Source of the DNA: Erodium maritimum
Taxonomy: Eukaryota > Streptophyta > Magnoliopsida > Geraniales > Geraniaceae
Length of the DNA: 64,000 bases
Direction: 5' to 3'
NCBI GenBank assembly: GCA_963921825.1
Contig: OY997596.1
Span: 37,191,932-37,255,931 of the forward strand
Made by a program: the position numbers and the translations under genes. This document shows, piece after piece, positions 9,525 to 21,500 of this stretch (the first letter of the stretch is position 1; every line of letters starts with the position of its first letter). A model generated the notes under the pieces. That model ran no database searches. It worked only from the letters and a program-made list of their open reading frames with translations, and had not been told where the DNA came from.

Positions 9525-12500
9525 TGTAATAACCACTCCCGGTCAACGCCAGTCAAATCTGCGAAAAACAGGAAAATTTAAAAAAATTCAGCAAACACTT
9601 ATTTAAACCTAAATTTGACTCTGAGGGTCATACCGGACGAAAGTTGACCCCGTTATCGACTAAAGTAAGCTCCGGGGAACTCAGGGCAACTTTCTGATCA
9701 ATTTGGGAAATGTTGACTTTTCGCTGGAAAAGTCAACCGAGCGACGTTTTGGTCTATTCAAGGACCGTTTTGGATCCAAAAAGCTTAGCCGTTGTCGCAG
9801 CGGTCTTAGTTGAGCTGTTTCCTTGTAGCCCGTCAAGTTTCGTAATTTCTTGGGAAAAGTGCCCGTTCGGGGCCCGAAACGTCCGATTTTCGCGAATCCG
9901 ATTGGAAAATATCTTCTTGATATTCTTCCAAAAAGGTGTGGGACCCACCTTGCCACTTGTCCAACAAGTGGTGGTGTTAGGTTTTGGGGGGAAAATGAGA
10001 GGAGGACATGAGGGGGGGGGGGGGGGGGGGTTCGGCCAACTAGCAAAAAAAGGGAAAAAATAGAAAAAAAGAAGAGAAGTGTTTAGAGAGAGAAGGAGAA
10101 GGAGAAGAAGAGATAAAAGGGAGGAAGCTAGGGTTTGGAGGCACTATTCACGTCATCTAACCCTTGGATCGTCTCAAAGTTCGAAGAATCAAACTCTCCT
10201 CGTCTTCCTCTACGGTAATCACCAAACCGATCATCGTTTTGCTAAATCTCAAATGTTAGGGTTTGGTTAAAATGAGTAGTTTAGGGTTGTTTTGAGGTTT
10301 GGGGTTTGTAGGAGAAGGTTTGGAGACGTTTGGAGGTGAAGGAGCACGTTTTCCGGTGACCGGGACCTTAGGAGGAGCTCCGGCCACCATATAGGGTGGC
10401 CGGCCACCATGTGAGGTGGCTGGCCGGAGCTAGGGCCGGCCACCACCATGGTGGGGCGGGCCCCAAAGTGCCCTAGCCACCCACGACCAAGCTTGGCCGG
10501 GTGGGGCCCACGTGCTCGGGTGAACGGGTTTTGTGTTCGGGTGGTTTAGAACGTTCCCCGGACCATTTATCCATAACCGAATCGAAATTTGGAATTAAAA
10601 TGCGAAAGTTATAATTATCGGGTTTAAAAACTTTAAACGTTAATTAATTGACTCGGAAGTCGAAAGTCGATTCTGTGAAGTACATTGGGACCCTTGAATT
10701 ATTCTAAGACCGTAGAAACGAAAACGGGAATTTTTGGAGCCCCGGAAGGGCATTTACAAAACCCGGGCAGATTCGCCATGTCGGGCGAATTGGGCCTTTA
10801 CGGGTCCTTTATCAACAATGTCGAGTAATTGGGAAGTTTGGGAGTGATCGAAATTGTCGGGGTTAAGTTTGGGCATCAAGTTTAATGATTTTCAGTTTAT
10901 TCCTGCGAGTTGTTAAGTGCCTTAAAATTGTGTTCTTTTAGATCGTGCCACGGACCGAGGCAAGGGAAAGCTGGGTGAGTGACTGAGATCACACCGGAGC
11001 TTGTTGGTTGGCTTTTGGAGAACACGCACGAGGTAGGGAAAAGTAGCCGGATCTCGGCCCTGACTAGGGAAAATTAACAGTAGAATTGCATGTGACACCG
11101 GGTGTCGTGGGTTATTTGGGTTTATCGAATATTAGAAAGGCATGATACGGGAACGTAGCGATTAGTAGAAAAGCATGTGACACTTAGTAGTGTCGTAGGA
11201 GCAAAGAACTTAGCGTTATTAGAATTACTAGAGGCATATGACCATGCCCGGAGGTTGATTGCGAACTTATCGAGATTAGGAATACTAGAGGCATATGACC
11301 ATGTCCAGAGGTTGATTGTGAACTGTTGATATTAGGACTGTTGGAGTCATTGGTTATGCCGGAGGTTGATTGTGTATTTTGTGTCTTGGGTGGCCATGAG
11401 AGCCCGTACTTTACTGTTGTGTCTTGGGTGGCCATGAGTGCTCGTGGGGTTGTTGAACCCGTGTCTTTACTGTTGGTGTGTCTTGGAAGGCCGTGAGTGG
11501 CTGTGGGGTTGTTGAGCCCGTGAGTTACTGTTGGTGTGTCTTGGAAAGCCGTGAGTTCCTGTGGGGTTGTTGAGCCCGTGAGTTACTGTTGGTGTGTCTT
11601 GGGTGGCCGTGAGTGCCGTGGGGTTGTTGACCCGTGAGTTACTGTTGGTGTGTCTTGGGTGGCCGTTAGTGCCCGTGGGGTTGTTGAGCCCGTGAGTTAT
11701 GGTTGGTGTGTCTTGGGAGGCCGTGAGTTCCTGTGGGGCTGTTGAGTCCGAGTTTTACTGTTGGTGTGTCTTGGGTGGCCATGAGTGCCCGTGGGGTTGT
11801 TGAGCCCGTGAGTTACTGTTAGTGTGTCTTGGGTGGCCATGAGTGCCTGTGAGTGTTGAACCTGTGTTGTTACTGGTTGTTGAACTTGCTTGTGATTGTG
11901 ATTGTGGTTACCTGAGGTTGGGGGCCCGCTTCATGAAACGGGGGTCCACGAGCACACGCGTCTGCATGTTCAGACGGGGGTAGGGGGCCCGCCCGACAAG
12001 AAAGGGGTCCTGACCGCGCGTGTGTGGTTTGGGATTGTGAGCATTCTTTGGCTGGCCTGACCGAGTTAGAGTCTCGGGAGGTTGCGAGCGTTCTCTGGCT
12101 GGCCTGACCGAGTTAGAGTCTCGGGAGGTTGCGAGCGTTCTCTTGCTGGCCTGACCGAGTTAGAGTCTCGGGAGGTTGCGAGCGTTCTTTGGCTGGCCTG
12201 ACCGAGTTAGAGTCTCGGGAGGTTGCGAGCGTTCTTTGGCACTGAGCAGCTGGCAGGAATGCGATCCTTTGTGATCTTGTTTGGAGTGCGATCCTTTGTG
12301 ATCTTGGTTGGTGTTGTGTATTTATCTGTCATGTCTTTGGAGGAGGTCGTCAATGGTTGTGTCGGGTTTACATCACGAGTCCGAGTGTTGAGTCTGTTGA
12401 GGAAGGTAACTGGTGTGTGTCATTTGAGTACTTGGTTTGGGGATTTGCTTTCCCGGTGTTGGGTTGGTTTTGGGTGTTACCGACATTGTCTGCTAAGTAT

Positions 12501-12816
12501 GCCGTAGTCAGTCTGTTATCTGTGGTGGTGAGCGAACGCTCACCCCTAGCTGCTTTTCCTACAGGTACCGTTCACAGGCTGGACTAGGTGAGCTTCTGAA
12601 GCTTGAAGAGCTAGGAGCGGGATTCTGGGTTTAATTTGAGTCTAGCGACGTATACCATGTTTTTGTCCACTTGTTGGGACTGATTTTGAGTTGTAAATAT
12701 TATTTTGTTGAATAAATGGTGATTTTAAAGTGATCTTTGAAAAGGGTTTCAAAATGTTTTATTTTTTTTAAATGTTCGCGTCCCGAGTTCGGTTTACTAG
12801 AAATTGGGGCGTGACA
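9525..12816 (+). repeat. 3' LTR of the Gypsy element
   Basis: It begins TGTAATAACCACTCCC and ends GGGGCGTGACA, followed by the TCATT duplication. It has the same modules as the 5' LTR: G homopolymer (10012-10030), purine-rich leader, 60-bp and 46-bp arrays, and the 18-bp palindrome (12527-12544). Confidence 0.9.
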
Positions 12817-12821
12817 TCATT
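12817..12821. repeat. Target-site duplication TCATT, right copy
   Basis: It is identical to 3540-3544 and closes the Gypsy element. Confidence 0.9.
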
Positions 12822-12866
12822 AGATAGTTTTTAACGGTTTCCTTTATTCTATAATAAACATGCGTA

Positions 12867-13860
12867 TTTTCCGTGTGAATTTTTTTTCTCTCTCGCCTCT
12901 TGAGAGCTCCCTCCTAACCCTAACCGCCCTAGCTATGGTGTTCCCTCTTATCCCCACTGTCGATTTGTCCTCTGTCATGGTTCCTCCGGTCGTTACTGTC
13001 GTTGTCCTAGTCGGTGATGCCCCTTTACTATCGTCATGTCCCTCGCAAACCGCTCCCGGTGCTGGGGATAGGAGTCGTCGACGGAGAAAAGCCAAACCCT
13101 CGGTTCTGGCTTTGTCTTCCTCTATGCCGGTGCTGCCGGTCCTCCCACTCCCTGGCCCGGGAGCATCGATGGACGTGACCTCCTTCTCCATGGGAGCAAC
13201 TGCTCCATCCCCCGCCGCGAAGCCGAGACGAGGGCAGCCCTTGCGACGTCCCTAATTACGTCCTTCTCACGCAACGTGCTCCTTGGCTTTCCTCCTCGAA
13301 ACCCTATTCCGGTGACCCACCCGTTGGGCCAAGACCTTGCTCTGCCCTCTCCTCCACCGGGCGGTGTGGTTTCTAGGGTTTGCCAAGACCTTGCTCTGGC
13401 CCCTCCTCCCCCGGGTGGCGCAGCTGCTAGGGTTCTGGCTCCCACACTCTGATCCGATACTAGGTGGATGGCGTAGGTCTGGAGATGGAACTAGAGAACT
13501 CAAAGGGCCGGCTGGGGTCCCTCGAGAGGATCAGTTCAGGGCGGGGAAACAGCACCGCCAGGAGAAATGAGTGGCACGCCGTGCATCAGGGACTGGCTCT
13601 GGGAGGGGACCCTATACGATGTGCTGCCTCCCCCCTTCACCATTACCGTCGAGGTCCCTCAGGATCTCCGGTATCCCATTCCCCCTCTCCGTCTTCTGTC
13701 GCGGCCCATGAGACATCACAATACCGCTTGCGTCAGTTATGGTACTAAAAGAATCAGAGAACCATTGTTCACCTATTTTGACCTTCTATTCGTGGCCGAG
13801 ACGCACAATATTGTAATAAGTTTGAATGAATAATATTGCACATTTCGCTCAAAAATAATA
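12867..13860 (+). mobile_element. Non-coding poly(A) retroposon with 16-bp target duplication
   Basis: This 1-kb block is flanked by near-identical 16-mers, ATAATAAACATGCGTA (12851-12866) and ATAATAAACATACGTA (13861-13876), differing at one base. It opens with a pyrimidine-rich leader and ends in GAATAATATTGCAC, a short spacer and an A-rich tail. A long direct duplication plus an A-rich tail indicates target-primed retrotransposition by LINE machinery. It encodes no reverse transcriptase. A 131-codon proline/serine-rich frame at 12860-13255 is unlikely to be a real protein. It sits between the Gypsy element and the PYG7-like gene, about 300 bp upstream of the start codon. Confidence 0.75.
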
Positions 13861-13876
13861 ATAATAAACATACGTA

Positions 13877-14177
13877 GAAAACTAAAATCCTTAATTAATT
13901 CTATAATGTCAACTGGAAGTCGAAAAACCAAAATCATTGTACATGAGTTCAGCTTCTAAGAATGGGCCAAACACACCCTTATCTTCTTCTACTTCGTCAG
14001 ATAAAATAGATAAAAGTTGTGAACTTTATCTTCAATACTCTTTGGTTTGTGCTGCGCTGCGGAGGAAGAGAGCTCTGCCTCTCAGTCCCTCTTCGAATTT
14101 AAGAACCCACCTCCAGTTGTTGCCCAGTTACCCATTTGATGGTTGCAAGAGCACAGCCACTCTCTCCGCATCACAAA
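13877..14177 (+). promoter_or_regulatory. Upstream region and 5' UTR of the PYG7-like gene
   Basis: Only about 300 bp separate the retroposon's target duplication from the ATG at 14178. The final 150 bases are rich in CT and CTC runs, as in a plant leader. An open frame at 13937-14269 overlaps this leader in another phase and has no splice-compatible continuation, so I do not annotate it. The core promoter may lie in this segment or in the retroposon, and no convincing TATA box could be fixed. Confidence 0.35.
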
Positions 14178-17100
14178 ATGCTTCTCCAGACATCCATTTC
14201 TCCACCACCTCTTCAACTCCCATTTGGGTCTCTCAGGCTCAGGTCCCACAGGCTTTCTATCCAGGTTAATCTTAATGACCCACTTTTCAATTGTTGTTTG
14301 CCCATTTCTGTTTGATTGATTGGTGGGTTGTGATGCAATTTTGGAAATAGTTCTCAAATTTAGCAATGGGGTTGTTTTGAAGCTTGGTCTCTAACAAGCT
14401 AGGTGCAGATGGAATTCTTGCTGTACAGTGATTGCTTGTGTTCTATAACATCATCTCTAGCACATGAGTTTGAGCATACAATTTGATATCCTCTACTGTT
14501 CAAATAATTTGAACCTTAGCACATATTTGTTATTTTAAGTGTACAATTGCCCAATTCTGTGTTCTTAAAATAGCTTTCAGATTTGATATGGGGATTGTGT
14601 TTAAGCATGATTACATACATGCTAAGTCTGTCAGGAAACTTGTTCTTTTAGCATATCATTGTACTACTAATTGCTTGTGTTCTAATACATCATCCATGGC
14701 CCATAAGTTCATTCATCAAATTTAATATCTATTTGAACCCTAGAGTCCTCAAATTGAAAAAAATTAATGACCTTTTTTAGTGGGGTAGCTTAGAGTCATG
14801 GTAATTTGTATTTCATACTCATATAGCAATTAATATCGGTGCCTTTTACGATTTCAATCTATTTTCGGGTTTCCCTTCAACTGAAGTGTATATTGGCTTG
14901 TACTGTAGCAATATTTTTGAAGCTCCTGAGCTTTTTTCCTATGGTCTTTCCTTAACTGAGTGCAAAGAAGCTTTAGAAAGTAGTGTTTGCAACTGATTTT
15001 TTTTTTTCATTTATGGTCACTTCATTCTTAAAATCTTGATGTTTTTTCTAAAACGAGATCTGTTAACTTCAACTGTATAACTAAATCATGTTAGGCAGTT
15101 ATCATTTGTTAGGTTCGGATGACTTATTTTGGTACTATTATCCAAAGATAACTAATATGTGTATGATTTTGAGAGAATGCCATTTTGCAATATGTTTATA
15201 TAACAGTTTTTATTTTTATGCTCAAAAACTAGCTCAGATAATATACCCCTCGTGGGCGCCTTCCATTCCCAAGTATCTCATATATTCTGCGATGGAGAAT
15301 TTTTGACTCTGTTTTCTTATTGCTGCTGCTCATCTCACAGGCAGTTGTTCAGTGCTGTAGTGAACCAATTCATACCATCTCTAGAATGGGAAATCCACTG
15401 AAGATCATTGGCATTCCAAAATTGCAGGTATGTGTTCTGACGTCTCTGAAATGTAGTAATAGGTATAGAAGACTTTTTCTTCATCTCAAGACACAAGCCA
15501 GGGTCATATGTATTAATACGCTCATACCCAATATGAGTTTTTATTTTATATTATAGAATTTCAAATATAATATTTTTATCTGTTGTTTCTTTATCTACAC
15601 AACTTTTGCAATTGTTTAGAGCTTCGAGGTGAAATACAGTCATTTTTAGTTAAGGGTAAACCAAAGACTTTTCATGTTTAGATATAAATCTATCGTTCAA
15701 ACTGATACCTTAGCTGTGTAGGCTCTACCCAAATTCTGCAGAAGCTTTTGAGCAAAATATTGCTTATTTGTATGTCTTGGAAATATAAAGTGATCTCTAA
15801 CTTTATCTTCTTTCCATCATTTATTTGTATTTTTCTTGACTCTAGTTTTTTTAGATATCGGGTACATATATGTTTAGGTGTTAATTTATATTCCACTCTG
15901 GTTGAAGGCAGATATTTCAAGGGAAGATGGAGAAGGATTCCTTGACATCTACAGATTTCAAGAGTAATAATACCCTATTCTATTAATGGATGATCTGATT
16001 TTCATTTTGTTTTGTTTTTTCTCTACAACATTTCAGTAGAAGTCTGACATAAACCATGAATATACTAATTTAATGATTAAGGTGGGTCAATAATGGTGCT
16101 AGAATACTTAAAGTCACCCCCGTGATTCAGTTATCAATATCATAAAAAAGTTGTCAGTATTTGAATGAACAAGTTGGTCTTACTAGATGATAGAAAAGTT
16201 TGTTCTTTACTTAAATTACAAACATAAGGCACTTTCTTTGCAAGAATATTCCCATTCGAATGTGTGTGTGTTGTTATTCAGAAAGGCATCATTCTAATAT
16301 CATCAATACGATACAATACATTGCAGAGTGGTCAAAGAGCCTTATGATTGTTGAAGATAAAGTTGCAATGAAAAAACCATTGGTTTGGCTGTCAGCATTA
16401 ACACTTGGGCAAACCTCATGCTTGGTTTCTGCACAAGCAAGTGAAGAGATCAAATTGAATGCTGTTTTTGAGACCGGGGAATTATTTGAGCTAGGAATTC
16501 AGCTATCTTATCTGCTCTTGCTTTTAGCTTTGCTTGGGGCCGGATCCTTCTTTGTAATTCGTCAAGTCCTTGTGCGCCGGGAACTTGACCTTTCTGCTAA
16601 GGAATTGCAGGTAAGAGCCAGTAGCCAATATAGTGGAAGATAGCTTTTGATATGGTACTTATATTGGATTCTTCAACCATTGCCCCTCTATGCAGGAGCA
16701 AGTTAGAAGTGGTGATGCCAGTGCTACTGAACTATTTGAACTTGGTGCAGTGATGTTACGCAGGAAATTCTACCCTGCTGCTACCAAATACTTGCTTCAA
16801 GCAATCGATAAATGGGATGGAGATGATCAAGATCTTGCACAGGTAACCCTTGGATATATATACACAGCGTAAAGTGAACAGCATCAAAATTAGGAAAGGT
16901 TTGACACTTAGTTTGGGTGGGAGGGAGTAGTTAAAAAAGCAAAATTTTGAGATTGTAACTCTCAGTATTGGTGAAAAATTTGAGCAGGTCTATAATGCAC
17001 TGGGCGTGAGTTATGTTCGTGATGAGAAGGTGGATAAAGGAATCGCACAGTTTGAAAAAGCAGTGAAGATTCAGCCAGGCTATGTTACAGCTTGGAACAA

Positions 17101-17287
17101 CCTTGGTGATGCATTGGAGAAGAAGAAAGACTACACTGGTGCCCTCAAGGCATTTGAAGAGGTGCTGCTCTTTGATCCTAACAACAAGATAGGAAGGCCG
17201 CGACGTGATGCCTTGAAGGATCAGGTTGAAATGTACAAAGGCGTTTCTGTGAAGTCAAAGGATCCTGTGAAATCCAAACAAAAATGA
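14178..17287 (+). CDS. PYG7: PYG7/Ycf37-like chloroplast TPR protein, PSI assembly factor
   Basis: Six exons join in frame to 333 aa: 14178-14264, 15341-15427, 15912-15963, 16282-16610, 16696-16842 and 16988-17287, all with GT/AG introns. The N-terminus is rich in Ser, Leu and Arg, as in a chloroplast transit peptide. Residues 148-168 form one hydrophobic segment ([17 protein letters not shown]), followed by an Arg-rich stretch. TPR-type helices cover about 187-302, including [28 protein letters not shown] and [12 protein letters not shown]. This architecture matches Arabidopsis PYG7, the Ycf37 homologue, a thylakoid protein required for stable photosystem I assembly. The start is the first ATG that leads in phase into exon 2 with a transit-like peptide. 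Exon 3 begins after an AAGGCAG acceptor, so a small shift there is possible. No stop or frameshift interrupts the model, so the gene looks functional. Confidence 0.88.
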
Positions 17288-18595
17288 TCCCTTCAGGCAT
17301 GTGTGTGTTACCTCTTGTATACTTGCTGATCCATGATTCGAGAACAACTGTGAAACCCGTCTGAGTTGGTCTGTCAACAAGTGCTCATATGAATTCATAT
17401 CCGGGTTATAGTGCTACGTCTGAGAATCATAATTTTGTTATTAATGGCATCTGCCATGATTCTGAGAGACTTACTTTTGGCATATAAATCCAACTCATGA
17501 CATTTTATTTTTGCTGTTTCGTGTTATCTTACTATTTCTCTTAAAACGGCATAAACATTTCTTCGGAATAAGTGTGAACTGTCACGAGGAGAAAATATGT
17601 ATTTCTCACAGGGGATGCTCTCTGCAAAGTTCATTAAAACTCATTACTCGAAATTACTGAAGAGCAAGTACCTTAGAGGATCTCCGATTATTAACTTAGT
17701 TGTTGGCTGAAAGGAGGAAGCTGAAAGGAAGAGGCTGAACGTCTATCAGCCGGCTGAAAGGGAAATCTTTTGTAATTACGAGGTTGAAAGGAAAAAAAAG
17801 TGTTTTTTCTTTACTTTTTGTATCAGCCGATTAATAGGTATATTTTAATAATTTTTCTCTCCTATTTGTTTTCAGCCACCTATCAGCCTTGAACTGGAGA
17901 CGCCCTAAAGAGATTGTTAGAATAATAACTTAATTACCTTCAATACCTCTAATGTATTGGTAATTAGCACCTCCTTGTTTTAAAATGTTCAATAAGGGTA
18001 CTGGTGTTTTGGTCACAGTTCATTTACATGCCTATATGAATTAGTCATAGATCATATACAAGCGTAGCAGCTGCTCCTATTAAAAGAGAGATAGCTTTTG
18101 AGAAAGAGTTTTTGAGATCCATTTGTTCAATTTTTTGATGAACAAATGATGAGTGATAATGCTCCCTGATTGCATAAATGGATGATTGTCATACCTCAGA
18201 AAAAAAAAACTTACACTTAAAGGGAGGAAGGTTTATTTGGTTTGCTATCCATGGTCTACCTATTCAGGGTTGGTGTGAAGAAAGTTTTGAAGCTTCTATA
18301 TCTTACAATTTGAAACTGCATTCCAAGCACCTACTTCTCAAGACAGTCTTGGTATTCGTAATATAGTTTTTGCTAATTTATCTTAAGTCCTTTTTTAGCA
18401 GCCAAAAAATAAATAAATTGAAAAAGTGAGGGAGAGCCGGAAGAGGATCACAACAAATTACCACCATCTATCCATTTTTGGTGATATACCAAACCATCAA
18501 TATCACAAAACATAAAGGGAAATTGGAGCTTCACTTAAATGGAAAATTATTGATTTCCCAGACAACAAAATGTTTGCACTTCCCTCACATTTGTT
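17288..18595. other. Convergent intergenic region between PYG7-like and PS1-like genes
   Basis: It holds the 3' UTRs of both genes, which point at each other, and a probable MITE near 17690-17915. The rest is AT-rich without a supported gene. A 62-codon frame at 18178-18366 has no features of a real protein. Confidence 0.6.
17685..17920. mobile_element. Probable small MITE
   Basis: The block starts TTAGAGGATCTCCGATTATT and ends with the roughly inverted GGAGACGCCCTAA. Subterminal GGCTGAAAGG motifs at 17706-17760 appear inverted as CAGCC motifs near 17874-17890. Length and layout fit a MITE, but the terminal repeats are imperfect and no convincing target duplication was found. Confidence 0.45.
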
Positions 18596-21500
18596 CTAAA
18601 TTCTAACTATCTGACCATAATGAGTATTGTGGAGCAAAATGAGCTTCAAACCCTTTGCACCTCCTCCTTCTCCCTTCCATGACTTCTTGGAAGTGCAGTG
18701 ATGATACTTGTCCCACAGTACCACGTCGTCTAAGTAAGACCAGGTCTGTCCTCTAGGTGAGCTATCAGCCCACAAGAATCTCTGGGAGAAGGGATTCACT
18801 AGGCTCTCTCGGAATTCCTCCACTGTCTCACAGATCAAACCCTGAAACAAACACGACATCGTGTTAAAGCAAACAAACATACAGTACTTTTGTGTGTGTG
18901 TGAGAGAGAGATTAGCAGAAGTAGCACCTCTGCCATGGCTTTGATCTTTGTAGTTACATCATTACTGAGAAGGACAAGCTGTCCATCTTTCTGTTTCTTC
19001 TGAAATAGGATAGCAAGTTCTACAATGTTATCTTCTGGTGTTGGTGATAAAACTTCCCTCTGGCTTGCACTTGAGGAAAGCAGCCCTGAGCTTGAAGGGG
19101 AGGCAGTAGGGGTCTGTGCAATCAGCCTTCCCTCGTCAAGTGAATCCTGAACATGAATCCAACACTTTGTTTCTGATATACACCCCTCTATCCATTCTAG
19201 CGCTGAAGCAGCCTCTGTGTTACTTCGGAATAAACAACCATACCGCTTGAGGCAATGAAGTTCCCTTAGCACTGACATAAGAAAGCAGGTTATTGATTTA
19301 TTGCAAAGAAGTTGCATTGCAACAAGTTCGGCAAACTACTATCAACAAATAAATAAGGATGTTGTTTAGAGAGATAAAGTACCCATTCTTGGAATGATTA
19401 AATGGGTCCCCTTGAGACCTTGTAAAAGCTTCAATGACTTCATTGATTCCTTGTTTAAGAGAGTACCAGTGTCAACCACCATGTTCCAGGTCCTCATTGC
19501 TTCCCCAAGGGGGTTGTTCTGCACAAAAAAGTATAAGTCATGCGTATTCCTCAACAATGTGAATAAAGCTGAAAAATAAAGGTTTCTATGTCAACTTACA
19601 GAGGACGTATTAGTGACCTGCACTGCTGATGTACAGCTTACAGTACTGCTGTTTCGTAGAGGAGACTTCATGATTGAAGCTTCTGACTTACTCTTTCCTG
19701 CAGAGTTTACGCGCATGGACTGAAACGGCACCCTTTCTGCATTTTTCTTACCCACCAGAATCTCTCTGTCCAATCTTGATTGAGTTATACTGGTGGCTCT
19801 TGCTGGTTTACGCTCTTGGAGAATCCTTTGTGTCTGGTTCTTTTTGTTAGATGCAGTAAGCATGTTTTCGTCTGGATAACTTGACAACAGCGGTTTGTTG
19901 GACTCAGAATGCTTGATTTCTTCATGCATAGCTTTCTTTTTCATGGATTTCATCAAAAGAGTGTTTGGGGTCATATTTTCCTTATCTGGTGTGAAGATTT
20001 CTTCTTCCTCCCCATCAAAGCTAGAGAACACAGCTTTTATCTCTGACTTGGGATGCTTGATTTCTTTGAGCATAGCTTTATTTTTCATGGATTTCAGCAG
20101 AAGAGTGTTGGGCGTAAAATTTTCCTTATCAGGAGTGAAAATTTCTTCTTCCTCCCCAACTAAGCTAGAGAATAGTGCCTTGGTGACAGATCCGTTTTCA
20201 GTATCCTCACTTTGCAGTCCATCTTCAGCATCATTATCGGCCCTCTTGATCTTTCTTCTGCTCCTATCAGTTTGAACTTGAAGAACACTGAGAGGCTTAC
20301 CTCTACGTGACCAAATGCTGGACTTTTTCTCTGAATTTGCAGCAGGACTTTGTAGGCTTTCTCTTTCACATGAACCATGAGCAGTAAAGAGAGACTGTGT
20401 GGTCTTTGGGTTCTCTTTGTTGTCAGTGATGTCCAGGAGAACATGCTCAACTAACTCAGTTTCAAGAGGTGGGCAGAGGCTCCATTCATTCTCCTTGTTT
20501 TGAATTTCTTCCAGCATTTCAGCAGATGCACTGTGGCCATCATCATCAGAACATGTTTTGAGGGATTCCACTGATGAGTTGGTTTTACCATCTGCTGCAG
20601 CACTCTCATTATCTCCCTTCACGGAGGTAGATTCTGATGTCAGGTTATTCTCATTGTACTGGGTTTCTGAAAGATCTTTCACATGCAAAAATGAAGTTAT
20701 GGATTCATTTTTATTTCCTGATACTGTCTTGTTTTCAATTTCTTCCAGCACTTCCGCAGCTTGACTGTGGCCTTCATCAGAAACTGCATATGTTCCCCTT
20801 GGGGAGGAGGGTTGGGAAATCAAGATAGAGTCTGGTGTCTGGTTTTCTGAAAGATCTCCTACTGACAAAAATGTATTGGCAGATTGAATTTCAGGGGAAG
20901 CAGAGGAAAGACATGCAACTTCCTTGTCAAGTTCAAGGATGGTTTGCAATATACAGTGGCTTTTAGCTTCCTCTGGCAAATCAGATTCTACTTCATCAAA
21001 AGCAGATTGTGTCTTCTGGTTTTCCTGGGAAGATTGCTGATAACCAGCCTCCCAGATAACTCCTCCAACAGGCCGCAGAAAGTCTATCAGATCAGTTAGC
21101 ACAGGCCCACACCATAGGTTTTCGGTTTCAAGGCCATTTCCAGTTTGGCCCTTCCATTCTTCTTCATCAGAAAATGAACTTCTTATGTCTACTGCCATCT
21201 TAGGCGCTGATGGGATCTCTTTTCTAATAACTACTCCGTCATTCGAAAATAAAGAATTCGTGCCCTACAAGATCAAGTAAATTGGTGTAACTTACGGACT
21301 TGAACTCCTAGGGTGAATGCCGAAAGAAAGATAAAACAAAACCAATACCATTCCTACAAAACCCAACAATGTACTCAAATTATACCTGAAATTTGTCGCT
21401 CTCTTTCTTCTCCTCTATCAGTGATTCTAGCTCATCCTGTTGCTTGTTTTCCACTGACGAGGAACAACAGTCCTTGACAAAGCAAAAGGGAAAATAGAGA

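Larger units (their letters stand above)
3545..12816 (+). mobile_element. Ty3/Gypsy LTR retrotransposon, long-LTR type, broken
   Basis: This 9.3-kb element is bounded by TG...CA LTRs and a 5-bp TCATT target duplication. A primer-binding site complementary to initiator tRNA-Met follows the 5' LTR, and a purine tract precedes the 3' LTR. The internal part is only about 3 kb, smaller than an intact Gypsy element. It keeps a recognisable integrase C-terminal stretch (about 8915-9085: a YNNS-type motif, then RALYGR) and tandem repeat arrays, but no complete gag-pol. LTRs near 3 kb, a Met primer site and this integrase motif fit the Del/Tekay chromovirus group, though that lineage is inference. The LTRs look alike over most of their length, suggesting a fairly recent insertion. 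It is a fossil with many breaks. Confidence 0.85.

Noticed and set aside
13937-14269. 110-codon frame overlapping the PYG7 start
   Set aside because: It reads through the exon 1 donor in another phase and gives no transit-like or conserved sequence. The ATG at 14178 splices in frame with all later exons.
19895-20275. 126-codon plus-strand frame inside PS1
   Set aside because: It is the antisense shadow of the KEN-repeat region of exon 6 and has no independent features.
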